Shown here: piece by piece, positions 9,162-18,648 of the stretch
Position numbering within the stretch: the first letter of the stretch is position 1
How the letters are laid out: every line of letters starts with the position of its first letter
Source of the DNA: Rhodovarius crocodyli
GTDB lineage: Bacteria; Pseudomonadota; Alphaproteobacteria; Acetobacterales; Acetobacteraceae
Direction of reading: 5' to 3'
NCBI RefSeq assembly: GCF_004005855.1
Contig: NZ_SACL01000002.1
Coordinates: 558,001-622,000 of the forward strand
DNA length: 64,000 nucleotides
Notes under the pieces: generated by a model
Told to the model about the DNA's origin: nothing
What the model saw: the letters and a program-made list of their open reading frames with translations, nothing else
Databases searched by the model: none
Program-made: the position numbers and the translations under genes

Positions 9162-9857
9162 ATGATCGACCTGTATTCCTGGCCGACGCCCAACGGCCAC
9201 AAGGTGCACATCATGCTGGAGGAGACGGGCATCCCCTATCGGGTGCACGGCGTCGACATCGGCAAGGGCGCGCAGTTCGAGGAAAGCTTCCTCAAGATCA
9301 CCCCCAACCACCGCATCCCCGCCATCGTGGACCCCGATGGGCCGGGCGGCGACTTCGCGCTGTTCGAGAGCGGGGCGATCCTGATCTATCTGGCCGAGAA
9401 GGTGGACAGCCCGCTGCTGCCGCAGGACCCCGCCGCCCGCTACACCGCCCTGCAATGGCTGATGTTCCAGATGGGCGGGGTGGGGCCGATGTTCGGCCAG
9501 TACAACCACTTCGCGGCCTATGCGCCCGAGAAGCTGCCCTACGCCATCACGCGCTACACCAATGAGGTGGCGCGCCTGCACCGCGTGCTGGAGAAGCGGC
9601 TGTCGGAGAGCCCCTATCTGGCCGGGCCCGACTATTCCATCGCCGACATCGCGACCTTCCCCTGGATCCGCAACCCGGGCCGGCGCGGGATCGACCTGGC
9701 GGCCTATCCGGCGGTGCAGCGCTGGCATGATGCGATCGCGGCACGCCCGGCGGTGCAGCGCGGCGTCGAGGTGCTCTCCCAGAACCAGCGCACGGGCCCG
9801 CTGACGGACGAGGCGCGGGAGAACATGTTCGGCAGCAGGCAGTTTCAGCCCCGGTAA
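9162..9857 (+). CDS. yfcG: Nu-class glutathione S-transferase, YfcG-like
   Basis: Protein of 231 aa; AAGGAG stands seven bases before the ATG. The N-terminal thioredoxin fold begins MIDLYSWPTPNGHK, where Thr9 and Asn11 match the residues that hold glutathione in the E. coli nu-class enzyme YfcG, and continues with KITPNHRIPAIVDPDG and FESGAILIYLAEK. The C-terminal helical domain carries YSIADIATFPWIRN. YfcG-type enzymes bind two glutathione molecules or the disulfide and reduce organic disulfides and peroxides. The length and motif order agree closely with that family. The gene appears to be monocistronic. Confidence 0.88.
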   Translation: MIDLYSWPTPNGHKVHIMLEETGIPYRVHGVDIGKGAQFEESFLKITPNHRIPAIVDPDGPGGDFALFESGAILIYLAEKVDSPLLPQDPAARYTALQWLMFQMGGVGPMFGQYNHFAAYAPEKLPYAITRYTNEVARLHRVLEKRLSESPYLAGPDYSIADIATFPWIRNPGRRGIDLAAYPAVQRWHDAIAARPAVQRGVEVLSQNQRTGPLTDEARENMFGSRQFQPR

Positions 9858-10084
9858 ACGAATCGCTGCCTGCAAGCCCCTTCGGGCCAGGGATGGCTAA
9901 GATTTCACCCCGGCCCTCAATTCAGCACTTTACTTGCTTTTTTGCTCTTACTGACATTGGGGGAATAGCCTATCGAGCCGCTACGAAATGCTGCTAACCT
10001 CCCGGCGAGGCGTGGTGGCGGGATCGAGGACGGCCGTTAGCGGTGAGACTTCTGGAATACAGGACAGCCGGCGACGCCCAGCCC

Positions 10085-10693
10085 TCAGCGTGCAGCAGGG
10101 CGATAGCGCCAGACGCCACCGGGCGGAAAGTTCCGCCAGGTCCAGGCTTGGCGGCCGCCCTCGATTCCGTGCCTGCGGCGCGGCAGCGGCGAGGTGATGC
10201 AATAGCTCAGATGCAGAAAGCCGCGGCGCGGGCTGGCTTCCATCATGGCGCTGACGATGCGGCGCTGCTGCGCGTCGGGCAGCATCACCAGCGGGATGCC
10301 GCACACCACGTCGCCCACCGGGGGCGCGCCGGCCTGCTGCAGCACGCGCGGCAGCTCGAAGCCGTCGCCGCAGATGACGCGCACGCCGGGCAGGGCCTGG
10401 CGCAGGTGCTCGGCCATCTCGGGCACGATCTCGACCAGGATGAGCTTTTCGGGCGGGACGCCCGCCGCCAGCAGCGCGCGGGAAATCACGCCGGTGCCGG
10501 CGCCGAGCTCGACCACCACCTCATCGCCCTCATGTTCCGCCCGCTCCGCGATCATGCGGCTGAAGGTGGCCGAGGAAGGGATGATGCTGCCCATCTGCAG
10601 CGGGTTGGCGAGCCAGCGCCGGAAGAACAGGCCGCGATTGGCGACGCTGCCATGATCGTTCAGTTCGGGCTCGCTGAAGCTGGCGCCGGACAT
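10085..10693 (-). CDS. Class I SAM methyltransferase, PmtA-like phospholipid N-methyltransferase
   Basis: Protein of 202 aa. After a start region with FFRRWLANPLQMGSIIPSSA it has VVELGAGTGVISRALL, a SAM-binding motif I, then the acidic LVEIVPE strand end and VICGDGFEL. The N-terminal motif and overall size match the Rhodobacter/Sinorhizobium type phosphatidylethanolamine N-methyltransferases, which make phosphatidylcholine at the membrane; related rRNA dimethylases share motif I but are longer. Substrate is therefore inferred. The ATG is only 26 nt from the ATG of the divergent pleD gene, so at least one promoter must lie inside the neighbouring coding region, or one start is too far upstream. 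Confidence 0.75.
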   Translation of the reverse strand: MSGASFSEPELNDHGSVANRGLFFRRWLANPLQMGSIIPSSATFSRMIAERAEHEGDEVVVELGAGTGVISRALLAAGVPPEKLILVEIVPEMAEHLRQALPGVRVICGDGFELPRVLQQAGAPPVGDVVCGIPLVMLPDAQQRRIVSAMMEASPRRGFLHLSYCITSPLPRRRHGIEGGRQAWTWRNFPPGGVWRYRPAAR

Positions 10694-10719
10694 GGCATTC
10701 TCCGTGAAGGGATGCGCGC

Positions 10720-12084
10720 ATGACCGCCCGCATCCTGGTGGTGGACGACATCGCTGCCAACCGCCGCCTGCTTGAGGCGAAGCTGCAGAGCGAGTTCTAT
10801 GAGGTAGCCTTGGCCCAGAGCGGCGAGGAAGCCCTCAGGCAGGCTTCCGGCTGGTCTCCGGACATAATTCTTCTGGATGTCATGATGCCGGGCATGGACG
10901 GCTTCGAGACGTGCCGCAGGCTGAAGGCCGACCCGGCCCTGATGCACATCCCCGTCGTCATGGTCACCGCCCTGACCGAAGCGGCCGAGCGCGTGCGCGG
11001 CCTGGAGGCCGGAGCCGACGACTTCCTCTCCAAGCCCGTGGACGACGCCACGCTGTTCGCTCGGCTGCGCGCGCTGATGCGCGTGAAGCAGGTGCAGGAT
11101 GCGTGGCGCCTGCGCGCCGAGACCGCCCGCGACCTGGGCTTCGAGGCGCCCGGCGCGCCCGACAGCGGCGTGGTCGGCGCCCATGCGCTGGTGCTGGGTG
11201 AGGAAAACGACGTTATCTCCACCGCGCTGCGCCAGGATGGCGTGCTGGTGGAATGCTTCGATGCCGTCGACGCCATCTGGCAGCGGCTGAACCAGGGCGG
11301 GGTGGATCTGGCCATCCTGTGCCTTCCGGCCGAGGGCGGGGATACGCTGCGCCTGGCATCGCGCCTGCGCGCCAACGGCGTGACCCGCGACGTGCCCGTC
11401 ATCCTGGTCGCCCGGCCGGAGCAGAGGGCGCTGGTGCTGCGCGGCTTCGACATCGGCACCAACGACCATGTGCTGATGCCGGTGGACCCCAATGAGCTGC
11501 GCGCCCGCGTGCGCAACCAGATCCGCCGCAAGCGCTATCAGGACCGGCTGCGCGCCGAGCTGGACCGCAGCCTGGAGATGGCGGTGACCGACCCGCTGAC
11601 CGGGCTGCGCAACCGCCGCTATGTCCGCCGCCACCTGGACGGGCTGCTGCGCGGCGGAGAGGTCGCGGTGCTGATGCTGGACCTGGACCGCTTCAAGCCC
11701 ATCAACGACACCTGGGGCCACAATGTGGGTGACGCCGCCCTGCGGGAGATCGCCAACCGCCTGCGGGTGAACCTGCGTGCTTCGGATGTGGTGGCGCGCT
11801 GGGGTGGTGAGGAGTTCCTGGTCGTGATGGCCGGCGCCCCGCCCGAATACGCCATGCTGGTGGCCGAGCGCCTGCGCGAGGCCGTGGCCGATGAGCCCCT
11901 GCAGCTGGGCCCGGTCGAGATCAACGCGACCGTCAGCATCGGCGCGGCCGTGGCGCCCGCCGGCACCGATTCGGATGTGGTGATCGGCGCGGCCGATGCC
12001 GCGCTCTATCGCGCCAAGGCGGGCGGGCGGAATGCCGTGCGCATGGCCGATGCCGGCGACCTGGGCCGCCAGGCCGCCAACTGA
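10720..12084 (+). CDS. pleD: PleD-type response regulator diguanylate cyclase (REC-REC-GGDEF)
   Basis: Protein of 454 aa with the three-domain layout of Caulobacter PleD, which has the same length class. The first receiver has DD at residues 9-10, the phosphoacceptor Asp53 in LLDVMMPGMDG and Lys in FLSKPVDD. The second receiver (about 155-285) lacks the phosphorylation site, as in PleD, where it serves dimerisation. The GGDEF domain has DPLTGLRNRR, DLDRFKPINDTWGH and GGEEF at about residues 362-366, with the inhibition site RASD five residues earlier. Phosphorylation should activate c-di-GMP synthesis and thus steer cell-cycle or motility decisions. It is divergent from the methyltransferase gene. 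Confidence 0.92.
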   Translation: MTARILVVDDIAANRRLLEAKLQSEFYEVALAQSGEEALRQASGWSPDIILLDVMMPGMDGFETCRRLKADPALMHIPVVMVTALTEAAERVRGLEAGADDFLSKPVDDATLFARLRALMRVKQVQDAWRLRAETARDLGFEAPGAPDSGVVGAHALVLGEENDVISTALRQDGVLVECFDAVDAIWQRLNQGGVDLAILCLPAEGGDTLRLASRLRANGVTRDVPVILVARPEQRALVLRGFDIGTNDHVLMPVDPNELRARVRNQIRRKRYQDRLRAELDRSLEMAVTDPLTGLRNRRYVRRHLDGLLRGGEVAVLMLDLDRFKPINDTWGHNVGDAALREIANRLRVNLRASDVVARWGGEEFLVVMAGAPPEYAMLVAERLREAVADEPLQLGPVEINATVSIGAAVAPAGTDSDVVIGAADAALYRAKAGGRNAVRMADAGDLGRQAAN

Positions 12085-12105
12085 TCCACCGGAACGCTGA
12101 ACAGC

Positions 12106-12136
12106 AAAAAGCCGGCGTAGGTCACCCCGCGCCGGC
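12106..12136 (-). terminator. Rho-independent terminator after rpmG
   Basis: In the leftward transcript a perfect 7-bp GCCGGCG/CGCCGGC stem with a short loop is followed at once by five U residues. It lies 21 bases beyond the rpmG stop codon. A second small hairpin (TTCCGCG/CGCGGAA) sits between the stop codon and this stem. Confidence 0.8.
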
Positions 12137-12157
12137 CCGTTCCGCGCTGGCGCGGAA

Positions 12158-12325
12158 TTACTTGATCTTGGCTTCCTTGTAGACCACGTGCTTGCGCACG
12201 ACCGGGTCGTACTTCTTCAGCTCGAGCTTGCCGGTGGCCGTGCGGGCGTTCTTCTTCGTGACGTAGAAGTGGCCGGTCTCGGCGCTGCTCACCAGCTTGA
12301 TCTGGATGGTGTTGGATTTGGCCAT
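12158..12325 (-). CDS. rpmG: 50S ribosomal protein L33
   Basis: Protein of 55 aa, the usual length for L33. It begins [18 protein letters not shown], contains [19 protein letters not shown] and ends with YKEAKIK, which is the standard bacterial sequence. It lacks the CxxC pairs of zinc-binding L33, so it is the zinc-independent form. It lies 94 nt downstream of rnr in the same direction and may be co-transcribed or have its own promoter in that gap; a strong terminator follows. Confidence 0.95.
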   Translation of the reverse strand: MAKSNTIQIKLVSSAETGHFYVTKKNARTATGKLELKKYDPVVRKHVVYKEAKIK

Positions 12326-12419
12326 GGGTCGGGTCCGATCAGTGCAGTCTGCAAATGAATTTGCCGCGGGAGGGACCCACGGAACGTGGCGGCCTCAATG
12401 ATACAGCCGCGCCCCGGGG

Positions 12420-14843
12420 TCAAGCCTTTCCTGGCCGTCGCCTGCCGGTTTTGAAGGGTTTGCCTGCTCTGGCCCCCGGTTTGCCGCGGTGTCCGCCCGA
12501 AGGGCGCAGCTGGAACTGCAGGCTGCCGGTCAGGGCATTGGCCTCCCGCAGGGCCACTTCCACCTCGTCACCCAGGGAGAATCGCATCCCCGTGCGCTTG
12601 CCCACCAGGGCCATGCCGGTGCCGTCTTCCTCCCACCGGTCATCCGGCAGGGCGGAGAAGGGGACGAGGCCCGAGGCGCCCGTCTCCTCCACCGTCACGA
12701 ACATGCCGAAGCGCGTGACGCCCGAGATGCGGGCGGGGAAGACCTCTCCCTGCCGTCCGGCCATGAAGGCCGCCAGGTAGCGGTCCACCGCGTCGCGCTC
12801 GGCCAGGGCGGCCCGGCGCTCGGTCAGGGTGATGTGCTCCCCGGTGTCGGGCATGGTGGTGGCCTCGGCCTCCGTGATGCCGTCCTTGCCGAGCTTGAGG
12901 CCACGGATCAGCGCGCGATGCACCAGCAGGTCGGCATAGCGGCGGATCGGGCTGGTGAAGTGGGCGTAGCGGGCCAGGGCCAGGCCGAAATGGCCGATAT
13001 TGTCGGGCTCATAGGCCGCCTGGCTCTGGCTGCGCAGCATCACCTCATGGGTCAGGCGCTCATGCGGCTCGCCCTTCACCTTGGTCAGGGCATGGGCTAG
13101 GTTCTTGGGCAGCAGCCGGTCGCCCTGGGGCAGGCTGATGTCGAACTGGGCCAGGAACTGCCGCAGCCCCTCCAGCTTCTGGTCCGAGGGGCGGTCGTGC
13201 ACGCGGTACATGCAGGGCTGGGACAGGCGCTCCAGCTCCTCCGCCGCGCAGACATTGGCGGCGACCATGAATTCCTCGATCAGCCGGTGCGAGTCGAGCC
13301 GCGCGCGCGGACGCACGGAGGAGACCTCGCCCTTGTCGTTCAGCACGACCTTGCGCTCGGGGATGTCCAGGTCGAGCGTGCCGCGCCGCAGCCGGTCGGC
13401 CAGCAGCGCCTGGAAGGCGCCGTAGAGCCTGGCGATATGGCCCGGGGCGAGCCCGGCCGGGTCGGTGCCGGCATCCTGGGCTTCCTGCGCCTGCTCATAG
13501 GTCAGGCGGGCCGCGCTGCGCATCAGGCCGCGCCCGAAGCGGTGACGGCGCTTGGTGCCGGACTTGTCGAACTCCATCTCCACGAACAGGCAGCCGCGAT
13601 CCTCGTTCGGGCGCAGGCTGCACCAGCCGTTGGACAGCTGCTCGGGCAGCATGGGCACCACGCGGTCGGGGAAATACACGCTGTTGCCGCGCCGGCGGGC
13701 ATCCCGGTCCAGCGCGGAGCCGGGCGTCACGTAATGGGCCACGTCCGCGATCGCGACCATCACCTTCCAGCCGTCTTCCAGCGGCTCGGCATAGACCGCG
13801 TCGTCGAAGTCGCGCGCGTCCTCGCCGTCGATGGTGATCAGCGGGATGGGGCGCAGATCCTCGCGCGACTTGCTGATCCGCACGCCGCGCGCCTTCTCGG
13901 CCTGGGCCACGGCCTCGGGGTCGAAATCCACCGGGATGCCGTGGGCGTGGATGCAGATCAGCGAGACCGACTTGGCCTGGCCCAGCTGGCCCAGCACCTC
14001 GACCACCCGCACCGGGCGCGGGCCGAAATGCCGGCCGGGGGAGGCGATGGGCTCGGCCAGGATGATCTCGCCCTCGGCGGCCGCCCCCTGGGCGATGGAC
14101 CAGGTGGATTTGTTGCGCCGGTCGGTCGGGATCAGCAGCCCGCCCTCGACCACGCCGAGGATCTTCGCGTTGTCGCGCGCCTCGATGCGCTTGAAGGTGC
14201 GGCCCTCATACTTGCCGCCCCCGATGGGCCGGATGCGGGCCAGCACCCGGTCGCCCGGGGCCAGGGCGGGCTGGCCGCGCTGTTCGGGGCGCATATAGAC
14301 CAGCGGCGCCTGGCCCTCGCCCTGCCAGCCCACGGGGCGGGCCAGCGGGTCGCCCTCGGTGTCGGTGCCGAATACCTCGACCATGCACATGTCGGGCAGG
14401 GTCTGGCGCTTGTGCAGCGGTGCCTCGACGCTGCGCCGCCCGGCGGGCGCGACCGTTCCCTCGGCCTTCAGCGAGCGGATGACGTCGCGCAGTTCGCCGC
14501 GCTGGTCCGGGCGCAGGTTGAAGGCGCGCGAGATCTCGGTCGTGCGCATCTTGCCCGGCGCATTGGCCAGGAACTTCCTGAGCTCGGCGGCCGACGGCAC
14601 CTGGGCCATGGGCGGTGCGCCCTCCGGCGGGGCCACCCGCAGGCGGCGCGGCGCGATCTCGCGCTGCTGCTCGCGCGGGCGCTCGGCGGGTGCGGCGGCC
14701 TTGGGCTTGCCGCCCTTGAAGGCGCGCTTGGAGTGCTCCACCGCCTTAGGGGGGCGCTTCTCGCCGCTGACGGGCTTGCTGGCGCGGGCCAGGGCGGCGC
14801 GTGCCGCCTTCTTTCCCTTGATCGGTGGGCCCTTGCGCGTCAC
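12420..14843 (-). CDS. rnr: Ribonuclease R
   Basis: Protein of 807 aa. It has a basic N-terminal extension with a helix-turn-helix-like part, cold-shock domains, and an RNB nuclease domain with PLITIDGEDARDFDDAV, whose aspartates bind the catalytic magnesium, plus YFPDRVVPMLPEQLS and FTSPIRRYADLLVHRAL. An S1 RNA-binding domain (FPARISGVTRFGMFV) and a lysine/arginine-rich tail end it. RNase R degrades structured RNA from the 3' end. Translation starts at a GTG that overlaps the topA stop (GTGA), so it is coupled to topA. Confidence 0.93.
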   Translation of the reverse strand: MTRKGPPIKGKKAARAALARASKPVSGEKRPPKAVEHSKRAFKGGKPKAAAPAERPREQQREIAPRRLRVAPPEGAPPMAQVPSAAELRKFLANAPGKMRTTEISRAFNLRPDQRGELRDVIRSLKAEGTVAPAGRRSVEAPLHKRQTLPDMCMVEVFGTDTEGDPLARPVGWQGEGQAPLVYMRPEQRGQPALAPGDRVLARIRPIGGGKYEGRTFKRIEARDNAKILGVVEGGLLIPTDRRNKSTWSIAQGAAAEGEIILAEPIASPGRHFGPRPVRVVEVLGQLGQAKSVSLICIHAHGIPVDFDPEAVAQAEKARGVRISKSREDLRPIPLITIDGEDARDFDDAVYAEPLEDGWKVMVAIADVAHYVTPGSALDRDARRRGNSVYFPDRVVPMLPEQLSNGWCSLRPNEDRGCLFVEMEFDKSGTKRRHRFGRGLMRSAARLTYEQAQEAQDAGTDPAGLAPGHIARLYGAFQALLADRLRRGTLDLDIPERKVVLNDKGEVSSVRPRARLDSHRLIEEFMVAANVCAAEELERLSQPCMYRVHDRPSDQKLEGLRQFLAQFDISLPQGDRLLPKNLAHALTKVKGEPHERLTHEVMLRSQSQAAYEPDNIGHFGLALARYAHFTSPIRRYADLLVHRALIRGLKLGKDGITEAEATTMPDTGEHITLTERRAALAERDAVDRYLAAFMAGRQGEVFPARISGVTRFGMFVTVEETGASGLVPFSALPDDRWEEDGTGMALVGKRTGMRFSLGDEVEVALREANALTGSLQFQLRPSGGHRGKPGARAGKPFKTGRRRPGKA

Positions 14844-17524
14844 GCCTTTTTCGCCGCCGGCTTCTTGGCGGCGGCCTTCTTCGCCGCCGGGGCCTTGGTG
14901 GCCGCGGCCTTCTTGGCAGGGGCCTTCTTGGGCGCGGCTTCCGCCTTGGGGGCGGCCGCCTTCTTCGCCGGTGCCGCCTTCTTGCCCTTGGCGCCCTTCA
15001 TGGGCGGCAGGTCCTTGCCCTTCTCGGCCAGCAGCGTCACCGCCTCGGCCAGGGTGATGGCTTCCATCTCCATGCCGCGGGGCATGTTGGCCACGCGCTT
15101 GTTGTGCATGATGAAGGGGCCGAAGCGGCCGCGCCGCACCTCCACCTTCTCGCCATCGGCCGGGTGGTCGCCCAGCGTGATGCCGCGCGGCTTGGCATCC
15201 GCCAGCAGCGCCACGGCCCGGTTCAGGCCGAGCGACAGGATGTCGTCGTCCCTGTCCAGCGACTTCGACAGCGCGCCCATGGTGATATAGGGCCCGAAGC
15301 GGCCGAGATGGGCCGTGATCTCCTCACCCGTGTCGGGGTGCATGCCCACGATGCGCGGCATGGACAGCAGGGCCAACGCCCGCTCCAGCGTCATCTGCTC
15401 GGGGTCCATGTTGCGGGCCAGGCTGGCGCGGCGGGGCTTGGTGGGCTTGCCCTTCTCATCCACCCCGCCCTCGCCGAGCTGGACATAGATGCCATAGGGG
15501 CCGCGCCGCATCGTGACCTTCTCGCCGGTCTCGGGATGCTCGCCCAGCTCACGGATGCCGTCGGCCAGCGGGCCGGTCGCGTCGCCATCGGCGCCGGGCA
15601 CGGCCAGGGGCCGCGTGTAGCGGCATTCGGGATAGTTGGAGCAGCCGATGAAGGCGCCCGTGCGACCCAGCCGCAGCCCCAGCCGCCCCGCCCCGCAGGA
15701 CGGGCAGGCGCGCGGGTCTTTCCCGTCATCCGCGACAGGGAAGAAATGCGGGCCCAGCTCCTCATCGAGACGGTCGATGACGTCGCTGATCTTGAGGTCC
15801 TTGGTCTCGTCGATCGCTGAGGAGAAGGCTTCCCAGAACGCCCGCATCACCGCCCGCCAATCGGCCTTGCCGTCCGAGATCTCGTCGAGCTGTTCCTCGA
15901 GGCCGGCGGTGAAGCCCGTGTCCACATAGCGTTCGAAATAGGCGACCAGGAAGGCCGTCACGAGCCGCCCACGGTCCTGCGGCACGAAGCGGCGCTTATC
16001 CAGCGTCACATACTCGCGGTCCTGCAGCACCTGCAGGATGGAGGCGTAGGTGGAGGGACGCCCGATGCCGAGCTCCTCCATCCGCTTCACCAGGCTGGCC
16101 TCGGAAAAACGCGGCGGCGGCTGGGTGAAGTGCTGGCTGGCGGTCACGTCGCCGGTCTTCACCGCATCCTTCTCGCGCATCGGCGGCAGGGTGCGGTTCT
16201 CGTCGTCGTCATCGGCGGGCGCGTCGTCGCGGTCCTCGCGGTACAGCTTCAGGAAGCCGTCGAAGGCGATGACGGAGCCCGTGGCGCGCATCCTGGTGCG
16301 GCCCGTGGGCTCGATCAGCTCGGCCACGGTCTGGTCCAGCTCGGCGGACTGCATCTGGCTGGCGACCGCGCGCTTCCAGATCAGCTCATACAGCTTGCGC
16401 TGCTGATCGCTGAGGTAGCGCGCGACATCGGCCGGCGTGCGGGAGACATCGGTGGGGCGGACGGCCTCGTGCGCCTCCTGGGCGTTCTTGGCCTTGGAGG
16501 TGTATTCGCGCGGCGCGCCGGGCAGGTAGTCGGGGCCGAACTCGCCCTTCACATGGTCGCGGATGGCCATGATGGCCTCTCGCGCCATCGAGACGCCGTC
16601 GGTTCGCATATAGGTGATCAGGCCGACGGTCTCGCCGCCGATCTCGACACCTTCATACAGCTGCTGCGCGGTGCGCATGGTCAGCTGCGCGCCGAAACCC
16701 AGCTTGCGGCTGGCTTCCTGCTGCAGGGTGGAGGTGGTGAAGGGGGCGGGCGGGTTGCGGCGGACGCGCTTCTTCTCGACCGAACCGACCGAGAACTGCC
16801 CGGCCTCCACCGCGCGCTTGGCGACATTGGCCAGCGCCTCGTTGTTCAGGTCGAACTGATCGAGCTTGCGGCCCTCGTGATGGGTCAGGCGCGCCAGGAA
16901 GGGGGCGCCCAGCGGCGTGGCGAAGCGGCCCTCCACCGTCCAGTATTCCCGCGCCTTGAAGGCCTCGATCTCGGCCTCGCGCTCGCAGATCAGCCGCAGC
17001 GCGACCGACTGCACGCGGCCGGCGGACTTGCTGCCGGGCAGCTTGCGCCACAGCACGGGCGACAGCGAGAAGCCCACCAGATAGTCCAGCGCGCGGCGGG
17101 CCAGATAGGCCTCGATCAGCGGGGTATCCAGCTGGCGGGGGTTGGCGATGGCGTGCTGGACGGCGCGCTTCGTGATCTCGTTGAAGGTGACGCGGCTGAC
17201 TTCCACGCCCTTCAGCGCGCCGTCGCGCGCCAGCATGTCCTTCACATGCCAGGAAATCGCCTCGCCCTCGCGATCCGGGTCAGTGGCCAGGTAGAGGTGG
17301 CGCGCGCCCTTCAGGGCCTTGGCGATGGCCTGGACCTGCTTGCGGCCGCGGTCATCGGCCTCCCAGTCCATCGCGAAGTCTTCCTCCGGCCGCACGGAGC
17401 CGTCCTTGGGCGGCAGGTCGCGCACATGGCCGAAGCTGGCGAGAACGGTAAAACCGCTTCCCAGATACTTGTTGATGGTCTTGGCCTTTGCGGGGCTTTC
17501 GACGACGAGGACGTCAGGCATCAA
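14840..17524 (-). CDS. topA: DNA topoisomerase I (type IA)
   Basis: Protein of 894 aa. The Toprim domain opens with DVLVVESPAKAKTINKYLG and has DPDREGEAISWH; the active-site tyrosine lies in LITYMRTDG. After the core there is one four-cysteine zinc finger (CPSCGAG to CSNYPEC), then repeated GPYGIYVQLG/GRFGPYI units, and a tail of lysine, alanine and proline repeats typical of alphaproteobacterial TopA. It relaxes negative supercoils. The start is MMPDV; the second Met is equally possible. It lies 32 nt after dprA and is coupled to rnr. Confidence 0.95.
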   Translation of the reverse strand: MMPDVLVVESPAKAKTINKYLGSGFTVLASFGHVRDLPPKDGSVRPEEDFAMDWEADDRGRKQVQAIAKALKGARHLYLATDPDREGEAISWHVKDMLARDGALKGVEVSRVTFNEITKRAVQHAIANPRQLDTPLIEAYLARRALDYLVGFSLSPVLWRKLPGSKSAGRVQSVALRLICEREAEIEAFKAREYWTVEGRFATPLGAPFLARLTHHEGRKLDQFDLNNEALANVAKRAVEAGQFSVGSVEKKRVRRNPPAPFTTSTLQQEASRKLGFGAQLTMRTAQQLYEGVEIGGETVGLITYMRTDGVSMAREAIMAIRDHVKGEFGPDYLPGAPREYTSKAKNAQEAHEAVRPTDVSRTPADVARYLSDQQRKLYELIWKRAVASQMQSAELDQTVAELIEPTGRTRMRATGSVIAFDGFLKLYREDRDDAPADDDDENRTLPPMREKDAVKTGDVTASQHFTQPPPRFSEASLVKRMEELGIGRPSTYASILQVLQDREYVTLDKRRFVPQDRGRLVTAFLVAYFERYVDTGFTAGLEEQLDEISDGKADWRAVMRAFWEAFSSAIDETKDLKISDVIDRLDEELGPHFFPVADDGKDPRACPSCGAGRLGLRLGRTGAFIGCSNYPECRYTRPLAVPGADGDATGPLADGIRELGEHPETGEKVTMRRGPYGIYVQLGEGGVDEKGKPTKPRRASLARNMDPEQMTLERALALLSMPRIVGMHPDTGEEITAHLGRFGPYITMGALSKSLDRDDDILSLGLNRAVALLADAKPRGITLGDHPADGEKVEVRRGRFGPFIMHNKRVANMPRGMEMEAITLAEAVTLLAEKGKDLPPMKGAKGKKAAPAKKAAAPKAEAAPKKAPAKKAAATKAPAAKKAAAKKPAAKKA

Positions 17525-17556
17525 GCGTTCCAGATGGGAGAAGGCAGCTGGGGCTT

Positions 17557-18648
17557 TCAGGCCCTGGCCACCCGGTTCCCCGAGAGTGTTTGCACGCGCC
17601 CCTCCAGCTCCAGGTCGAGCAGGATGGCACGCAGTTCCGGCACCGATAGCTGGCAGCGGCGGGCCAGATCGTCAACCGAGACCGCGTCGGTGCCTAGTAA
17701 CTCAATGATTTGCAATGTGTCCGGCGGGGCGCCCGAGGCCTCGGGCGGCGCCTCCGGCGGCTGGTCGGGCAGGTGGCGGGCGGAAAACAGCGGTGCGTCC
17801 GAGGGCGCTTCGGGCAGGTGTTCCAGGATGTCGGCGGCGGTTTCGGTCAGGCGCGCGCCCTGGCGCAGCAGGTCGTTCGGGCCCCGCGCGCGGGGCTCCA
17901 GCGGGTGGCCGGGGATGGCGAAGATCTCCCGCCCGTATTCGAGGCCCAGGCGGGCGGTGATGAGGGTGCCCGACTTCGCCATGGCCTCCACGATCACGAT
18001 GCCGAGCGACAGCCCCGCCACCAGCCGGTTGCGGCGGGGGAAGTGGCGGGCCAGCGGCGCGGTGCCGAGCGGCGCCTCGGTGATGACCGCGCCGCCGCGC
18101 TCCAGGATGCGGGCCTGCAGGGGCGCGTTCTCGGGCGGGTAGGGCTTGTCGAGGCCGCCGGCGACCGCCGCGATGGTCGGGCCCGCGCCGGAAATCGCGC
18201 CTTCATGCGCCGCGGCGTCGATGCCGCGCGCCAGGCCGGAGACGACGCACAGCCCCTCCCGCGCCAGGTCGCGGGCCAGGATCTCCGCGATGCGGCGCCC
18301 GGCCAGCGTGGCGTTGCGCGCGCCCACGATGGCCACGGCCTTGGGGGCGAAGGCTTCCTCATAGCCAAGGCAGGACAGCACGGGCGGCGCGTCGGGAATG
18401 GTGGCCAGCAGGGCGGGGTAGCCGGGCTGGCCCAGGAACAGGAAGCGCCCGCCGAGCCGGTCGGTCGCGTCCCACTCGCGCGCCGCCTCATCGGCCTCGG
18501 CGGGCCGATAGCGGTCCGGGTGGCGCGACAGCGCGCCCAGGGCGGCCTCGGCCCCGCCGAAACGGTCGAGCAGCTTGCGGAAGGTCTGGGGGCCGATGCC
18601 CTCCCCCCGGGCGAGGCGCAGGCGGGCCAGCGCCTCGGCGTGCTTCAC
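17557..18648 (-). CDS. dprA: DNA-processing protein DprA
   Basis: Protein of 363 aa. The Rossmann-like core has AIVGARNATLAGRRIAE, VVSGLARGIDAAAHEGA, AGGLDKPYPPEN and the GTLITARLGLEYGREIFAIPG strand set (cut here: GTLITARLGLEYGRE). A winged-helix domain (DML1-like) forms the C-terminus, with VDDLARRCQLSVPELRAIL. DprA loads RecA on incoming single-stranded DNA during transformation. The start is a GTG overlapping the plsY stop (GTGA). Confidence 0.93.
   Translation of the reverse strand: MKHAEALARLRLARGEGIGPQTFRKLLDRFGGAEAALGALSRHPDRYRPAEADEAAREWDATDRLGGRFLFLGQPGYPALLATIPDAPPVLSCLGYEEAFAPKAVAIVGARNATLAGRRIAEILARDLAREGLCVVSGLARGIDAAAHEGAISGAGPTIAAVAGGLDKPYPPENAPLQARILERGGAVITEAPLGTAPLARHFPRRNRLVAGLSLGIVIVEAMAKSGTLITARLGLEYGREIFAIPGHPLEPRARGPNDLLRQGARLTETAADILEHLPEAPSDAPLFSARHLPDQPPEAPPEASGAPPDTLQIIELLGTDAVSVDDLARRCQLSVPELRAILLDLELEGRVQTLSGNRVARA

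Noticed and set aside
9858-10084. tRNA or small RNA between the GST gene and the methyltransferase gene
   Set aside because: No cloverleaf or conserved RNA pattern could be recognised; only a T-rich stretch is seen.
13197-15290. 697-aa open frame on the plus strand
   Set aside because: Antisense to rnr and topA, both of which have clear catalytic motifs; the composition is that of a shadow frame.
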